The position numbers and the translations under genes were made by a program. Below, piece by piece: positions 10,271 through 23,629 of a stretch of DNA of 64,000 nt. Location of the stretch: positions 501,867-565,866 of the forward strand of contig CAJNOP010000002.1 in the NCBI GenBank assembly GCA_905250075.1. The letters run 5' to 3'. Origin of the DNA: Rotaria sp. Silwood1 (taxonomy: Eukaryota; Rotifera; Eurotatoria; Philodinida; Philodinidae). The notes beneath the pieces are model-generated. The model ran no database searches, was not told the origin of the DNA, and saw only the letters and a list, made by a program, of their open reading frames with translations. Every line of letters begins with the position of its first letter. Positions within the stretch are counted from its first letter, which is position 1.

Positions 10271-11138
10271 TTAACCCTTTACCCCCCCCCCCCCCGCCCC
10301 CCCGCCCGGAACAGTTTCTCACCCGAAAAACTGGGATAAAGGACAGGAGCATCAGGTTAAAAAACGCTAAGCACCTTTTTTGTAGTAAACTTCATGGGCT
10401 ATCCATTGGTAGAAAGACTGTTCCTTTTGATTGCTCCGTCTTTGAAATATAGGGTCTAAAAAATCGAAAATTTTGAAAAAATGAAAAAAATTGAAATTTT
10501 TTAAGTAAAATACTTTCTACTCGCAGCCAATAGAGATCTCATGGAATTTCTATGTGATATTAATTGACGAAGAAGTTCTTTGATAAATAAAATATATTTC
10601 AAAATTTTAGTGATAACTCAGCGAATATGACATACAAAGAAATATGATTGACCATGTAGCCACCAATTGACCTATGGGGCGAAATCAAGAGCACAGTTAA
10701 TACATATATTAGATACCTCGACTCATGAGAAGTCGAAACTCTATTTATGATGAATTCAATTTGATGAGAAGTTATTAAATGGCCAAGAATAAAATTGGCT
10801 TTAATTTGAAAAAACATCTAAAAAACGCATCTATTCTTTGGTGTTCATTTTTATGGGTTTATTTCTCGTCTTTTTTCCATTATTCTAATAGCGCGAGATA
10901 GATGTTCCTTCTGTCCACCCAATATTGTGGTCAAAGAATAAAAATCAACTCTTACGGTGTAGTTCAATTTTCTTTCCCTACCCCATGATTTCTGGATAAA
11001 TCAAATCGTCCTACTCTTGGAGCAGAACATTCGATGGATCAGATTATGCCATTTGCATACTAGCGAGGATAGTACTGTATTAATACAGTTATTTTATCAG
11101 TGGCTCTTCTGGAACCTCCATGGGGGGTAAAGGGTTAA
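10271..11138. mobile_element. TTAA-flanked piggyBac-like MITE
   Basis: The left end reads TTAACCCTTTACCCCCC (10271 on) and the right end GGGGGGTAAAGGGTTAA (to 11138), a 17-base inverted match including a TTAA at each border. TTAA target duplication with termini beginning CCC is typical of piggyBac-superfamily elements. The left terminus has expanded into 14 C followed by G, seven C and more C-rich sequence. No transposase frame exists in the 868 bases, so it is non-autonomous. Internal ORFs look random. Confidence 0.75.
10282..10308. repeat. poly-C run inside the piggyBac-like terminus
   Basis: Fourteen consecutive C, then G, seven C, G, CCC and GG. It is exceptional in this AT-rich window and lies inside the left terminus of the TTAA element, where the right terminus has only six G. 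Slippage at the terminus is the likely origin. Confidence 0.9.
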
Positions 11139-14100
11139 CACACTTTCCTAATGCTTTGGTTGAGAGACACACTGAAAGTTGTCTTTTTTTATGCAATGAC
11201 CTCTTTATCGCTTCAAATACAGAATGAAAATATCAAGACCTAATCAGCACCATCTATTGTAGGATGTGTGGTACTACACTCAACTCATTAACGGAGAACA
11301 GGCAAATAGCAGATTCTTGTTAACTTCATGTTTTTAGGATTTTTAGACAATTGATCAGCGTAGAAAAGTTCATCATTTCAATCTTGTAGATACTTATGCG
11401 AGATATAGGAACAATTCAAAATTGAAGAATCAAATGTTGAGAGAACTTTACACATTAATTGATATTCTTGACTGTCTTAAGATATAATCTAGCTGTGTAG
11501 CTATTACTTTCATTTTTTTATGATTAGGACTTTCTATTCAGCACTGTTCCAGGTTCTTAGTTGTTGACAACATTCTTTTGAAATATTTTTCAACACAACC
11601 AAAAATTAAGAAATTCAAGATTAGAATTCTTCTGAAATTTTGAAAGGATTTCTTCAGTAGATCCTAATAAAAAGATGAACTATCAGAGTTATAGTGAATT
11701 TTCTAACTAATAAAAAACCGTTTGATAGTCTATAGAATCAAACTAAAATTCATAATTATGCAATATCCAAAACTTGAATTATTTTTGCAAAGGAAGAATT
11801 TTTGGATGCAGTTTAGATTTATTAAGTAAATCAAGAAAATAAAAATGTTGAAAAATTGGTCTTGTCTAAAAGAAATATGACATACTTATTATTATCCTTA
11901 GAGGTGATAGATGATTTATGTAACTTGGTCAACCAATAGACGATTCGATGATCTCAGGCATTGAGTCGTTAAAGTGGAAAATTCAATTAAAAATATCATT
12001 TGAGGCAGAAGAATATCTTTTTGATGAAAAAAACTAATCAAAAACGTGAAAAACAATATTAACTTAATAAAAAGTATATTATATCTTGATTAGCACACTA
12101 ATTCAATATTTTATCGTTATCTTCCAGGTCAACAACTGAAGAAGTTTCACATTATAACTATAGTACCTAATGACCAATATAAAATTCAGCAAAAATCACC
12201 AAAAATGTCAGGTCTTAATGTCCATCCAGTATTCGAACATTATAACGAAATGTATTTTATATTTAAAGATATACTTTATTAGACAAAACAGAATGCACTG
12301 AAAATGTTACTACTGCACCGTGCGTCTGATGAATATTCATATTAAAGATATATGTCAGTATATGATTATGATATAGTCTCATTAATTGATTCTTTTCAAG
12401 TATGAAATATAAAGTAATGAATTATTTTTTTTACGATTAAAGTTTAAAAAATCTTACTAAAAAAAAATCAATGTATACGGATGTAGCATGAGAAACCACC
12501 TGAGGAGCTCATTAAATTGGCATGACATGAAAACATAAGTTATGCATTAATAAACAAAAACAACTTGAATACGTGTAGATGAAGGATATGTTTTACAATA
12601 AATGAAAAAAAAAATCAACTATTTCTTGTTTCATCATGCATAAACAACTATATAAAATTTCGTAGATGTCTTGTTTCTTATTGTATACGTTTAAACAAAT
12701 AGATAAAGTAAAATATTTCTTTTTTTAAGTTAGCTTATGTATTAGAAGATAAAAACTACTATTGTGAAGCATTCAATTCAATAAAAACATATTGATCTCG
12801 TTAATTGATTCTATTGGTCGATTATGTAATAATATTTAAAACTAAAGTTACAGAAAATCTCTATCCTATGCTAAGAAATTTATTAATGCCTACTTTAATA
12901 GTTATATTTTTCATCCTCTATTATTCAATCATCTTTTGTGTTGTTTCGATGGATTTTTTATTTCTGTTCTGTCGTTCATGATAGACGATTGGATGCTATA
13001 ATAAAAAGAAAAGCTAATTTTCTACGACAAGAAACAAGTTCTTGTCAATTTTTATTTTATACCAATTAGAATAACATGGAAAAACAAAGAAAGAGTAGAT
13101 TCGCAAGTCGGTAAACGAACCTTTGATTAGCATAGCATAGAAAAAAGTCATATTAAACCATATTTACATCAATATACTATTCCAATAGTTCGTGCATCGA
13201 CAGGAAAAAGAAAAAACGGTATTCTATGCTATGTTAAGTAAACGAAGCCAATTTCGGAGGCTTTTGTGCGTATCCATGGTCGATTGTATGCAAATAATAA
13301 AATCGGGAAAAGGTAAGTAGCTTCTTACACGAAAGAGAAAGAGAGAAAAGAAGAAGAAGAAAAGAGATCACAAACAAGAAAGTGAGAAAGGAAATGAGCA
13401 CATTCAAAGATGATCGATGTTCTTTTTTCTCGTGTCAACGACAATGACTTTACTATAAATACCTACTTTGAGCATACTAAAAAACAAGTGCGTAAACGAA
13501 CAAAAGGAAAGAAAAATAACTAGGAACATGATGATGATGATTGTGATGAAGATACTGCTGCTACCACTGATGATGATGATGATTTGATGTCTGTTCGTCA
13601 CTCTTTTACATTTTCTTTTCTATGATCTATTGAGACAAATGGGTTTCGCTTGTCGAGTATATTTGCATGTGTGAATATATATGTATATTGCATAGAAGCA
13701 AAACGAAGATTGTTTTTTATTATCATTCATAGACGTTGCGCGTCGGTCGACTTCTTATAATAATGGCAACTTTCTTTTATTTTTAGTAGTATGAGGCAAA
13801 TATGCACATTTGGTTGTTTTTCTTCGCTTAGATCTATTGTATTCTTGATCAACGACCATATACATTCAAGTCAACTTGAAAAGAAAAACTATTTTTAATT
13901 TCATTAACATTTTAAGGATCTATAATTGAAATGATCAAGTAAGCCAATGTAAAAAAATTTTCCATTATTTCATAGTTAAATGAAGGAGAAAACGACAATA
14001 ATATGTTCTTGAAATAAAGACATTGAGATAATCTCAGTTCATTTAATTGGAGAGTTACCCCAAGAAAAAAAATAGATGAATAAAGATTGTATGTTTAATG

Positions 14101-17100
14101 TATAATATTGAGTTTCCTTCAGATATTTTCAACATCCTGATCAAATAAATTTCAAGTAATTATTTGTATGAATAAATGTTTGTGATTGAAACTTTCTATG
14201 AATTGTTCTTCTTTGAAAATGTTAAATAATTTAGCTTTTATGTTTTCATAAACATAAAAGAGTTAGTATTTGATACTTTTGAGCACATTGAACACTTGAA
14301 CCAGACATATATGTGTATAATTTCATTCCGAATGAGATGTTCATTATTTTTGACAATGTTTCTAGTCTGATACGAACATGTATCCAACACGTAATCCTCT
14401 CTGACAACAATCTCTTTACACAAACTAATCATATATACACACATATATATATATATGTATTGATAGCACTCGTTGAGACATTTGTGAGCATAGCTAGAAC
14501 AAGAAGGTTCGATGTAAAAACAAGTAAGACAATAGAAGGAAATTGAGAAAGAAAGAAAGTCACAACGAAAAAGCACTTACACGACAAAACAATTGTTGTG
14601 ATGGGTGGAGACAAGTTGTATCTTCATTATGTGTTTCTAAAGCATCAGCTTCCATTAATATGAATTGACTGACTAGCTATTTCTACATACCCACCGACGA
14701 ATCCTGTTTTTCTTTGTTTTTTTGACTGTAATTAGACATGCCATTTTTATTGTCGATGTTGAAACTATAAAAGAATAGGGTTGGAAACAGTCAGACAAGG
14801 TTATACTTTCTTTTCTTTTGCTTTTTTTTTTTTTATAGATTTTTTTCTCTTCTTTAGAATTAGCATGTGCTTAGTAGAACATATCAATATATATATATAT
14901 ATACAAAACATAAATTCTTAAAATTTGTGAACTCTTTTTCATTCCTGATAAGAATTATTCTAATAATAATCGTAATGTTTTCTACTATCGTTAGCATTCT
15001 TTTTTGGTTTCTTTTTTGTATGACAAGCAAAGCATAATTCTTTTGATATCCTCTATCATGTCTGTGTTCACTGTTCATATATTTGAATCGATCAATCATT
15101 TTTTGCATCTCGTTTATTTTTTTTTTCTCTCTTTCTCTTCGAATTTTACCTGCGTACACTTAACCTATGCCATTAAAGAATGGATGCAAATATGAAAGTT
15201 TACTTGGCAAATTCATAGACATCCGGTCTTTCTATCAAGCAAATAAACGCCTTTATCCAAAAGCTGACTTTGTACTCGTGGGAACAGTATAATAGTGATT
15301 GGCAAAGAAGAGAAAGATGAAGAAAAATGTGCCTGCTCAAAATCTTAACTACTAATATCCCTGAACAGAACAACAAGAGAAAAAGTGAGTGACTAAGTAA
15401 AAAAGACAGAAACACAGTTGTTCTCTTATTTCTTCTACTTCGTTTTCTTTTATGCTTTCGTGTCTATATCCCTTGGTATGCTGCCTCCTTCTGTAATAGT
15501 TGAAATATGTTCTCCTGCTCATAGTGTGGGTATCGGAGCCGATCGATAATATGCAAACGATCGAGAATTGCTGCCGTTGTCGGCATCTTTGTGCGTTCTC
15601 TCTTTCTGCTTCATTCCATCTCTATTTCGCTTTTCCACTTGTGCTGTTAGTCGGAAAAACTTCTCTCAGAATGTCTACTATTCTGGTGTGTTTGCACAAA
15701 TCATATTATAATCTCATTGTCACTATTTGTTGCTCAACCAGAAGTTATTGACATGGATATATTTTTCCTGTTTTACCGTATTGGAATTGTTAAAACATTA
15801 TGAAAAGTATTGAAGCGTGCGTAATAGTTCCGTAGTTATTTTTTGCTTTATTTTCCACTAAAAGTCAGACATATGATATTATTAATTAAACAGAGCAGAA
15901 TAGAAGACCGAAGGTAAATTTTTTCTTGTTGTATTTTGTGATTCTTTGATGATATTCTGTTTAATAGACCATCATCTTATTCATAGTGTTGTTTCCTTTG
16001 AAGTGTCATTTAGAGTTTTTTGTTTTTTCATTAACTATTTTAAAAAAAAGCATAGTTTTATTTTCAAGTGTTTAGTAAGTCTTTGGGCTACGTTAGCCAT
16101 AAATGGAAAGACCTGAAATTCAAGTTGATTACAATATATTTACGATGGAGAGCACTTCTATTGCATGTGTATCATTTTTTCTTTTTTCATACTGTTACTG
16201 TCCTATTTGTTCTTTCAAAAATGCTCACGCACATTTGTTTTATAAAGTGAGTAGGTAAATGAATGAGTAAAAATAAGAAAAGAAATACTTTTCTTTCTTT
16301 TTATGCAATACAAGAAAAGAAAGAAAAGAGTTTCAGTGTCACTAACACTATCGTTCTTTCATTTATTCATCAATGTGTATACACACATATATAACTACTT
16401 GTTCATCACTTGAGTTATAATAATATAGTATATTTTAGTTCAGTGCACAGTCATGTGTTTTATTAATAGACATCGGAAAAGAAACAACCTATATCTTTTT
16501 CTTTATTAGATTTATCATGGTTTCCTTTTTTTCTTTGAATATTTTTCTAATACATATGTCATAATGTTCTATATAAATATGACGGACGTTTTATCAATCT
16601 GGTTATCATTGCTTTATGATGGTTATCGTATCGATAATAAAAGCAATATCTGTCGTTTAACAGCAAACCATCGTCATTCAATGAATTGATGATGGTAAGA
16701 TATACAGGATAAACACTCGTCTATTTTCTTACTTTTTTGCTCTCATATGTTGAAAATAGAAGAAAAAAAAATGTTGAGTTTTTCAAGATAAGACCACCTG
16801 GATCCTGAAAATAATCAAAACAGAACATAGATGTGGAGATCTTATTTTGTAATTTTGGCTCATTTTTTTTCTTATCGATGTACTCATTTCATCATATAGG
16901 TTTCCTTTTTGCTTTTATACATAAATATATGTAAACATCATCGTCATCTCTAGAGATGACAATACCAGTTGTTAACGTGATCGATGTCCCATTGACAATA
17001 GGATCTTCTTGTTTATTTATTTATTTATTTATTTGTATGAGCAGTTGTTGACTTTTCTTTTTTTGTGAGTGCGATATTCTGCAAAGCCGTCGATTTTGTC

Positions 17101-18480
17101 TCAAGAAATATAAGGAATCGATATAAAACGAGCAGATGGATAAATACACAAGACAGATATGTTGACATTTAAGTATATAAATATACATATATCAATAGAT
17201 AGAAGAACACAAAATACATATTAGAATCGAAATATAATCGAGCTATATGAATGTCACTAGATTTTGTTTTTATGATTATCTTGTTTTTCTCATATATCAA
17301 CGAGAAAGTAGATCTTGTTCCATATACAAATATATGTTGAATATATCATACAAAGAAAAGAGAGACATGTTTCATCGTACATGTTTCAATATTTCTTTGT
17401 CCATCATCAAATTTTATATCAAATTAGTGAAATAAACAAATTTCTTCATAGGATCATAATGCTGACTGTTGATATCCTGTTGTGCCTAGTATTTTATCTT
17501 AGTCACATATGGATACCTTTTCAATTTTTTTCTCCTATAACCATAGGAATCCATCAATCAAAGTTTTCCCGTAAGAATACGTGGGTGTGGTCGGAAAAGA
17601 TCATTATCCATCGTTTAACGATTGTAATGGAGTAGCCTACAGTGATCACAGTCGGTGGATAATTTATCCATCCATCATGATTTTGTGTTTGCTTGCTTTG
17701 TTTGTCTGTCTGTTTTCTTTTGGTATCTCTATCACATTTTTTTTATTGCGTGTACAACATCCATTCGAATGGATTAGTTGTGTTGTTCGACAATGACTAG
17801 AAGCATTAGTCCCATTTATAGAAATACAAATAGTTATCAGAAGAAAAAACAACTAGATCTATAGAAAAATAGATTTCAATTTGTATAATATATCAATCGT
17901 AAATAATCAAAATGAATCAGTCAGCCAAGATTGAGTCAAAAAGTTATGATGTTGCTGATCATTTCCCTCCTCTTCCTTCCTCAACGGGTACCGCTAAATG
18001 ACAAAATCGGCCTTCAGCAATAGTGACTTCATTTATTTTCTCTAAGCATATACAAATAGGCATATTACAAAAAAGAAAGAAATTGCAATTTTAATGTTTT
18101 TCTAGGATGACAAAAAAAAGAGAAAAAGGAGAAAAAAAAGAGGAAAAATAGTTCAGTAAGATACAACTAACCATTTTTCTTTTTTTTGTTAACAAGATTG
18201 TTTGAATGTATCAAGGTTCTTCTTTCCTTCGTTTTTTTTTCTTAGATAGGTTTTCTTTTTTTGTTTTTTCTTTTGTTTTATATATTTTTGATCAAATCAG
18301 TAACAATGCTAATTAGACTGCTTCTCAGACTCTCATATACAATGAAAGAGCATGACATTGGCATTCTCACACAAGAAGAGAAGCATCAACAGCAGTCAAA
18401 CGGAACGGTAATAGTAATTGAAGAGTAGACGATCTCTTTTCGTTCACGTCGTCATTTTTCTCTGACTCTCTGGTTTTCTT
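11139..18480. other. long AT-rich stretch without a recognisable gene
   Basis: About 7.3 kb between the TTAA element and the dopamine receptor gene. I find no exon with a family resemblance, no tRNA-like B box and no long inverted repeat. It contains simple sequence: TA/AT runs near 14445 and 14890, a TTTA run near 17017, and many purine- or pyrimidine-rich tracts. It may hold the 5' exons, promoter and enhancers of the receptor gene. Most small ORFs here lack splice-site support. Confidence 0.55.
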
Positions 18481-18484
18481 TCTT

Positions 18485-18512
<28 letters not shown>
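18481..18512. repeat. (CT)n microsatellite upstream of the receptor gene
   Basis: A CT dinucleotide run of roughly 26 bases with flanking pyrimidine-rich sequence, some 400 bases before the preferred start codon of the dopamine receptor. It may be promoter-proximal (GAGA-like), but that is only inference. Confidence 0.8.
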
Positions 18513-18515
<3 letters not shown>

Positions 18516-18924
18516 TGCTCTCTTCTCTCCATCTCTCATCGTTATATTCTTCTCTTCTTCTCTTCATACGTCGAAACAACGGCGTTTGCTCCTCACGCAT
18601 GATCGTCTCAAAATGAGACATGCTACATCATGGCGAAAGAATCAATCAGGAGATGACGCTTTCGGCAGACCGCTTGAAACTTCGACTACAACTTTTGACA
18701 CCGTTCTGGCATTACTATATTCATCGACAAAAACGACACAAACTATTCATATTAAATTTGAAACCAATCTTCATCATCAACGTGCAATCGAGCACATTAT
18801 CTTCATCTTCATCATCATCATCATCATCATCATTTGCCAGAAGCATACTAATCATCTTCAACATCACGTCTCTGTCTTATCATTTATATATATTTTTTTC
18901 TTTATTTGCTGCTCATTGTTCGTC

Positions 18925-20849
18925 ATGCAACAACTATCGAATGATACTGGTTCGTGGAATATAATTGATTCTCCACTTCCAGTACCTTTATTTTATAATT
19001 CAAACGCATATGATACTTTGTCAAATGGTGACATAAAATTAAATGACTTAAGTAATCCAATTATACCAATACCAATTGACCCATTATCATCATTAACACC
19101 ACAAGGAGCGATTATTGAAGCAAATGTAGTTAATTATTGGGCATTTGCACTTATATTTTTTCCTTTATTTACAATATTTGGTAATGTACTTGTTGTTGTA
19201 AGCGTTTATCGTGAAAAATCTTTACATACAATAACAAATTATTTTGTTGTATCACTTGCTATATCCGATATAACTGTTGCTGCTGTTGTTATGCCATTTG
19301 CTATTTATCTAGAAGTAAGTCGTAAAATAATTTAAAAAAGATAAATGATAATTAACTATGCTTAGTTAATTTTCATTTTATTTATTATTAATACGGAAAT
19401 GAGCATGATGAATATATAGGATTGTTTTGAAATAAATATTCTTAATTTAGATATATATTATTTATGTAATAAGTAAATTAAAGATAATTTCTTTTGAAAT
19501 TTAAAGATTTCGATATAGTTGACGGAACCTCATTATGAATTTTTATGTCTAATTATGAAGGTTTTTAGAATATTTTTCGTCAAGAATATAATTGTCTTAG
19601 AGAGAAAATGGTTAACGATATCCTGTAGAAGAGAAACGGAAGTATCTATCGTCATTGAACTTAAGCTTTTCCCTATTAACTTCCGAGAAGTGAGTATATC
19701 TTTCACTTGAGTAACTTTCTTTTCTTCATAAACATCCATACCAAAAGAAAACATCTTGTTTTAAGTTATATTCATTTTATTGTATAACAAAAAGAAACAA
19801 AAGACTAATTTTCAGCTAAATTTCACACTTCAAGCAATGTTAACACATGAAATTTGACATCAAAAGTTAAATTAAAAGAATTTTTTGTATTTTAGTTTAA
19901 TCGAGTATGGGAATTGTCGGAGCGCTTATGTGATTTTTGGGTTGCTTCTGATTGTATGGCCTGTACAGCATCAATATTAAATTTAGTATGAAAAAAAAAT
20001 TTTCTTTTCGAAATGACTTCATTAATTTTCTTTTTCTTTAGGTTGCAATTGCAGTTGATCGGTAAAATAATGTTTTTTTTTTAAATTTTAAATAAATTTG
20101 TTTTGTCCTTAATACTAGTTATATTGCAGTAACAAAACCACTTAAATATGCTCGACATAAAAATCCAAAACGGGTTGCCATTATGATTGTTATCGTATGG
20201 CTTATTTCATTTTTTATTGCTTTACCAATTGTTAGGTAACAAATACAAATAAGATTATAGAAAAAAAAAAGTTTCTGTGTGAAAATTTTTGATCTTTTAG
20301 TGGTGTAAATAAATCAGATGTGGCTGAATACCCACGTGTTCCCGAACAATGTGCATTTTTCAATAATAAATTTCTTATATTTTCATCGCTTGGTTCATTT
20401 TTCATTCCATGTATTATTATATTTGCTATTTACTATCGAATATTTATGGTTATTATGGCACGTGCAAGACAAAATCGTAAACAATGGAGACCTAAAGCAG
20501 CTATTGAATCAGCTGCTGCACAGCATCGTTCAAATGCCAATCATTTAGTATCATCATTATTACAAGAACGACATAATTCAAATCATCTACCAATCGCGAA
20601 TGATACTCTTGTAATGATAACATCCACAATGACAAATAAATCTCAAATAATAACCAATCCATCAGTACCTTTAACACATAATAATGAATGTAATACTTTA
20701 ATGTTACAATTATCTACACCTGCGTTAGCACCTGCAATACGTCCATCAATAAATGTTACATCATCATCGGGTGATCCAGTAGATGATGATGAACGTGATG
20801 ACGTCGCTTTATTTGTTCATCATGAACAACAGCAACAACAAAAAAAAAC

Positions 20850-20887
<38 letters not shown>

Positions 20888-21714
20888 GTCATCATCATGA
20901 TGAACATGAAAATCAAATTGAAATATTACCATCAACAACCATAAAATCAAACATTAAACCTGATAAGACTACTCCATTTAAAACAACAACACGCAGTTCA
21001 CAAACTGAAAATCATCATGATGGTCATCCTACAACTAAACATTTTAAAACACGTTTAAAAAACAAATCAAATTCTCATAATTCATCACTAACAACTAATA
21101 TTACACAACCAAATAATACTAAAGTTGCTAAACGAAAAGCTTATTCTCGTATGAAAAAAGAACGTAAAGCAACACAAACACTTATCATTGTGCTAAGTAT
21201 GTCTTTAAAAAAAAGAAATTCTTTTACGTCTTGCTTTTCTTTGGATTTTATCAATTTTGAGGATATATATCTTAATCAAGTATTAATATTTAATGAACAG
21301 CAAAAAAGCCAACATCAAGATAAGATTTTTGAAATTGGTTGCTTTCTCTAGTGAGGGAATGACGATTGTGACGTTTTTCATATTAATAAACCAAAAGAAA
21401 AAAATTAGAAAAAATAAAATAGTATTAATTAATTTATTTTAAGTTAATTTATTTTCTTCTGTTTAGTTTGCTTTCTAGTATGTTGGTTACCATTCTTTGT
21501 GCTCAACAATTTAGTCAATGCTATTGTTAAATTAACTAATAAATCGAACACTTTATTAATTCATGATTTTACATTATCATTATGTGTGTGGTTAGGATAT
21601 GTAAATTCATTTTTAAATCCAATTATTTATACAATATTCAATCTTGAATTTCGTAAAGCATTTGCCAAAATTCTTTTTTCGCCATGTAGATTATCCAATA
21701 ATTCAACTTCGTAA
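18925..21714 (+). CDS. Dop2R: D2-like dopamine receptor (class A GPCR)
   Basis: Six exons: 18925-19314, 19896-19985, 20042-20061, 20119-20235, 20301-21196 and 21467-21714, all with GT-AG borders and consistent phase, giving 586 residues. TM1 starts near residue 70 with FTIFGNVLV, nearly the D2 consensus. Other landmarks are D115 (2.50), D149 (3.32, the amine-binding aspartate, in SDCMACTAS), D166-R-Y, W194 (4.50), C142/C223 for the extracellular disulphide, S234/S235/S238 (the catechol-binding serines of TM5), CWLPFF with W511 and NPIIY at 555-559. The third intracellular loop is very long (about 260 residues) with poly-Q and poly-N, and the tail is short, as in Gi-coupled D2-type receptors. 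The frame is open upstream to another ATG (18613), which would add a hydrophobic N-terminus. I prefer 18925 because it gives a short glycosylatable tail (SNDT). Confidence 0.9.
20848..20887. repeat. (AAT)n run encoding poly-Asn
   Basis: About a dozen AAT codons in the third intracellular loop of the dopamine receptor, just after a CAG/CAA-rich glutamine stretch. It is in frame and likely length-polymorphic. Confidence 0.9.
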
Positions 21715-22347
21715 TTAAAAACCGGTTCTCTCTTTTTTTTTCTTCTTCTTCGTCTTGATTTTTCTTTTTCTCTTACTTGTTTATATGTTTGTTTCGAATT
21801 CAATGCACCACCGCATTTGTGATGTGTGTTTGTGTTTTGTAGCTGGTAAATCCTATCTAACCGTCTTTTTTTTATTTTTGAAAAAGAATAATATTTAATG
21901 AAACAAAATTAATAACGTTATATATAGTTATCTTAAGTCAAATACTAGATAAACAAGTAAAATTATGTCAACGAGTACATACTATTTTCTTTTTTTGATT
22001 TGATTTGCCTTAAGTATAGAAAGAACACATATTGCTATCTGTATTCTTTGTCCTTTTTTTTTATATGTCGATAGAATTCCATCAATTCTCAAGAGAAATC
22101 TTATTGCTTTCTTTGTAATAAAAACATCAGTGGAGAGCATGAATAGATTACTTGAGATTCTGTCGTGTGATTAGTACACTAGAATAACAATTGACTATGG
22201 GACTAAGGAAAAAAGAAAAGGTCAAAATTATTTCAAGTAATTTTTTTATTAAAAAACATTCAACAAGATATTAAGAAGAAACAAAAAAAAAATTTTATGT
22301 GAAGAGTCAATGTTCATCGTACAACTGCTCTCCGAAGTTACTCAATA
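21715..22347. other. intergenic region between convergent receptor and homeobox genes
   Basis: This is the shared 3' flank of two convergent genes. It is pyrimidine-rich just after the receptor stop, then AT-rich. No gene or repeat structure is visible. Confidence 0.55.
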
Positions 22348-23629
22348 TTACATTGACGGAAGATGTTCAGAGAGTAACGAATTACAAGGCGAGGATGGAG
22401 AAGATAACGATAAATTCATCGTTGAACAAGAACTAAACAAAAGTTCATTCATGAATGTATGATCAATAATAAGAATTATCTGAACTTACGATTGATGCCA
22501 TTGTGTCGAGCTTAAATAACCAGCATTATTATTCGTATTCCACATGGGACTTGTGTTAGTACTAAAAGAATTTATCATAAATCTTAATTTTTAGGTTGAT
22601 TGTATTTGCATAAAAACTTACTCATAGAAAGATGGAACATGAGGATTAGCTGAATACGATGTTGCTGTTCGAGTATCAACGATTGGAGATGGCCAAAAAT
22701 ATGATGGATAATAAGATGATGGATCATAAGATGATGATGGATCAAAGGATGATGTTGATACAGCTGATGGTATTGGAACTGGATGCTAAAATAGAAGGAA
22801 TTGTATGAAAGATGACTGATTCATTTGTTAAAAATGAACGTACAGTTCTTTTTTTAGTTACATCATTTGATGATGATGTAGTTTTAGGTTTTTGTTGTCT
22901 CTTAAAACGAGAACGTCGATTTTGAAACCAGATCTAACAATAAACGATAATAATATTTCCGAGATTGTTTCAGAAAAATGAAAATTTTACTGAAATTTTT
23001 TCATGTCGAACATCGAGAAGGTCAGCAAGATTATCAACAGTTGTTACTTCTGGATAATGATTCTTTTGAAAAGCTGCTTCCAATATTTGTAACTATTTCA
23101 ATGCATACAAAAAAGATTAAGACTCTATCATCTAACATTATAACAACTCTTACTTGTTGATATGTATATTGAATTCTAGTACGTTTTACATACGGTAAAC
23201 GTGGTTTATTTTCATCTAATGGTTTTTCCGACATTCTTGAATCTGATTCTGAAAAAGAAATAGTTAAGAGAATATAAAATCAACAATATAGTTATTCGTA
23301 TAAATACCTTTGTTATCTAATTCTTGTCGTATTGATATCGGTTGTGGTGAAGAAATACGTACAGGTGTTGGTGGCGTAGGTGTTCGAGATAGATAACCAG
23401 AATCAGCAAATCGACTATTATTATTGCTGTTATGATAGAAATCAAATGACGGATGTGGTGATGTATTAACTAATCAAAAACAAAAAAAATTATTAAAAAA
23501 AATTTTCATTTTCTTTTGAAACAAACCTGAAATATTTGTATTGAATGAAACACTAACATTAGGTTGATATCCATGAGGATCATAGTACCAATATGGATTA
23601 ACCGATGGTGGACCTGAGTAACCAGACAT
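22348..23629 (-). CDS. paired-like (PRD-class) homeodomain transcription factor
   Basis: Eight exons on the minus strand keep phase throughout: 23629-23527, 23469-23308, 23248-23154, 23092-22991, 22933-22844, 22785-22622, 22561-22490 and 22432-22348, giving 290 residues. The homeodomain occupies residues 109-168. It has R5 in VKRTRIQYTYQQ, L16, F20 in LEAAFQKNHYPEV, then W48-F-Q50-N51-R-R53 in IWFQNRRSRFKRQ. Position 8 is Tyr instead of the usual Phe. Introns fall between homeodomain positions 12/13 and 46/47; the latter site is common in PRD-class genes. HYPEV and Q50 suggest PRD class, but the subfamily is unclear. Flanking regions are rich in Ser, Pro, Asn and Tyr. The seventh exon could end at an in-frame TAA (22488-22486); I prefer splicing at TC/GTAAGT because the next exon continues smoothly for 28 codons. 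A possible acceptor lies about 20 bases before the ATG. Confidence 0.85.

Noticed and set aside
17580..17594. GTGGGTGTGG as another telomere-like tract
   Set aside because: Only about one and a half units, expected by chance in a long window.
20318..20548. 76-residue ORF in the dopamine receptor region
   Set aside because: Alternative frame of receptor exon 5, which has clear GPCR content.
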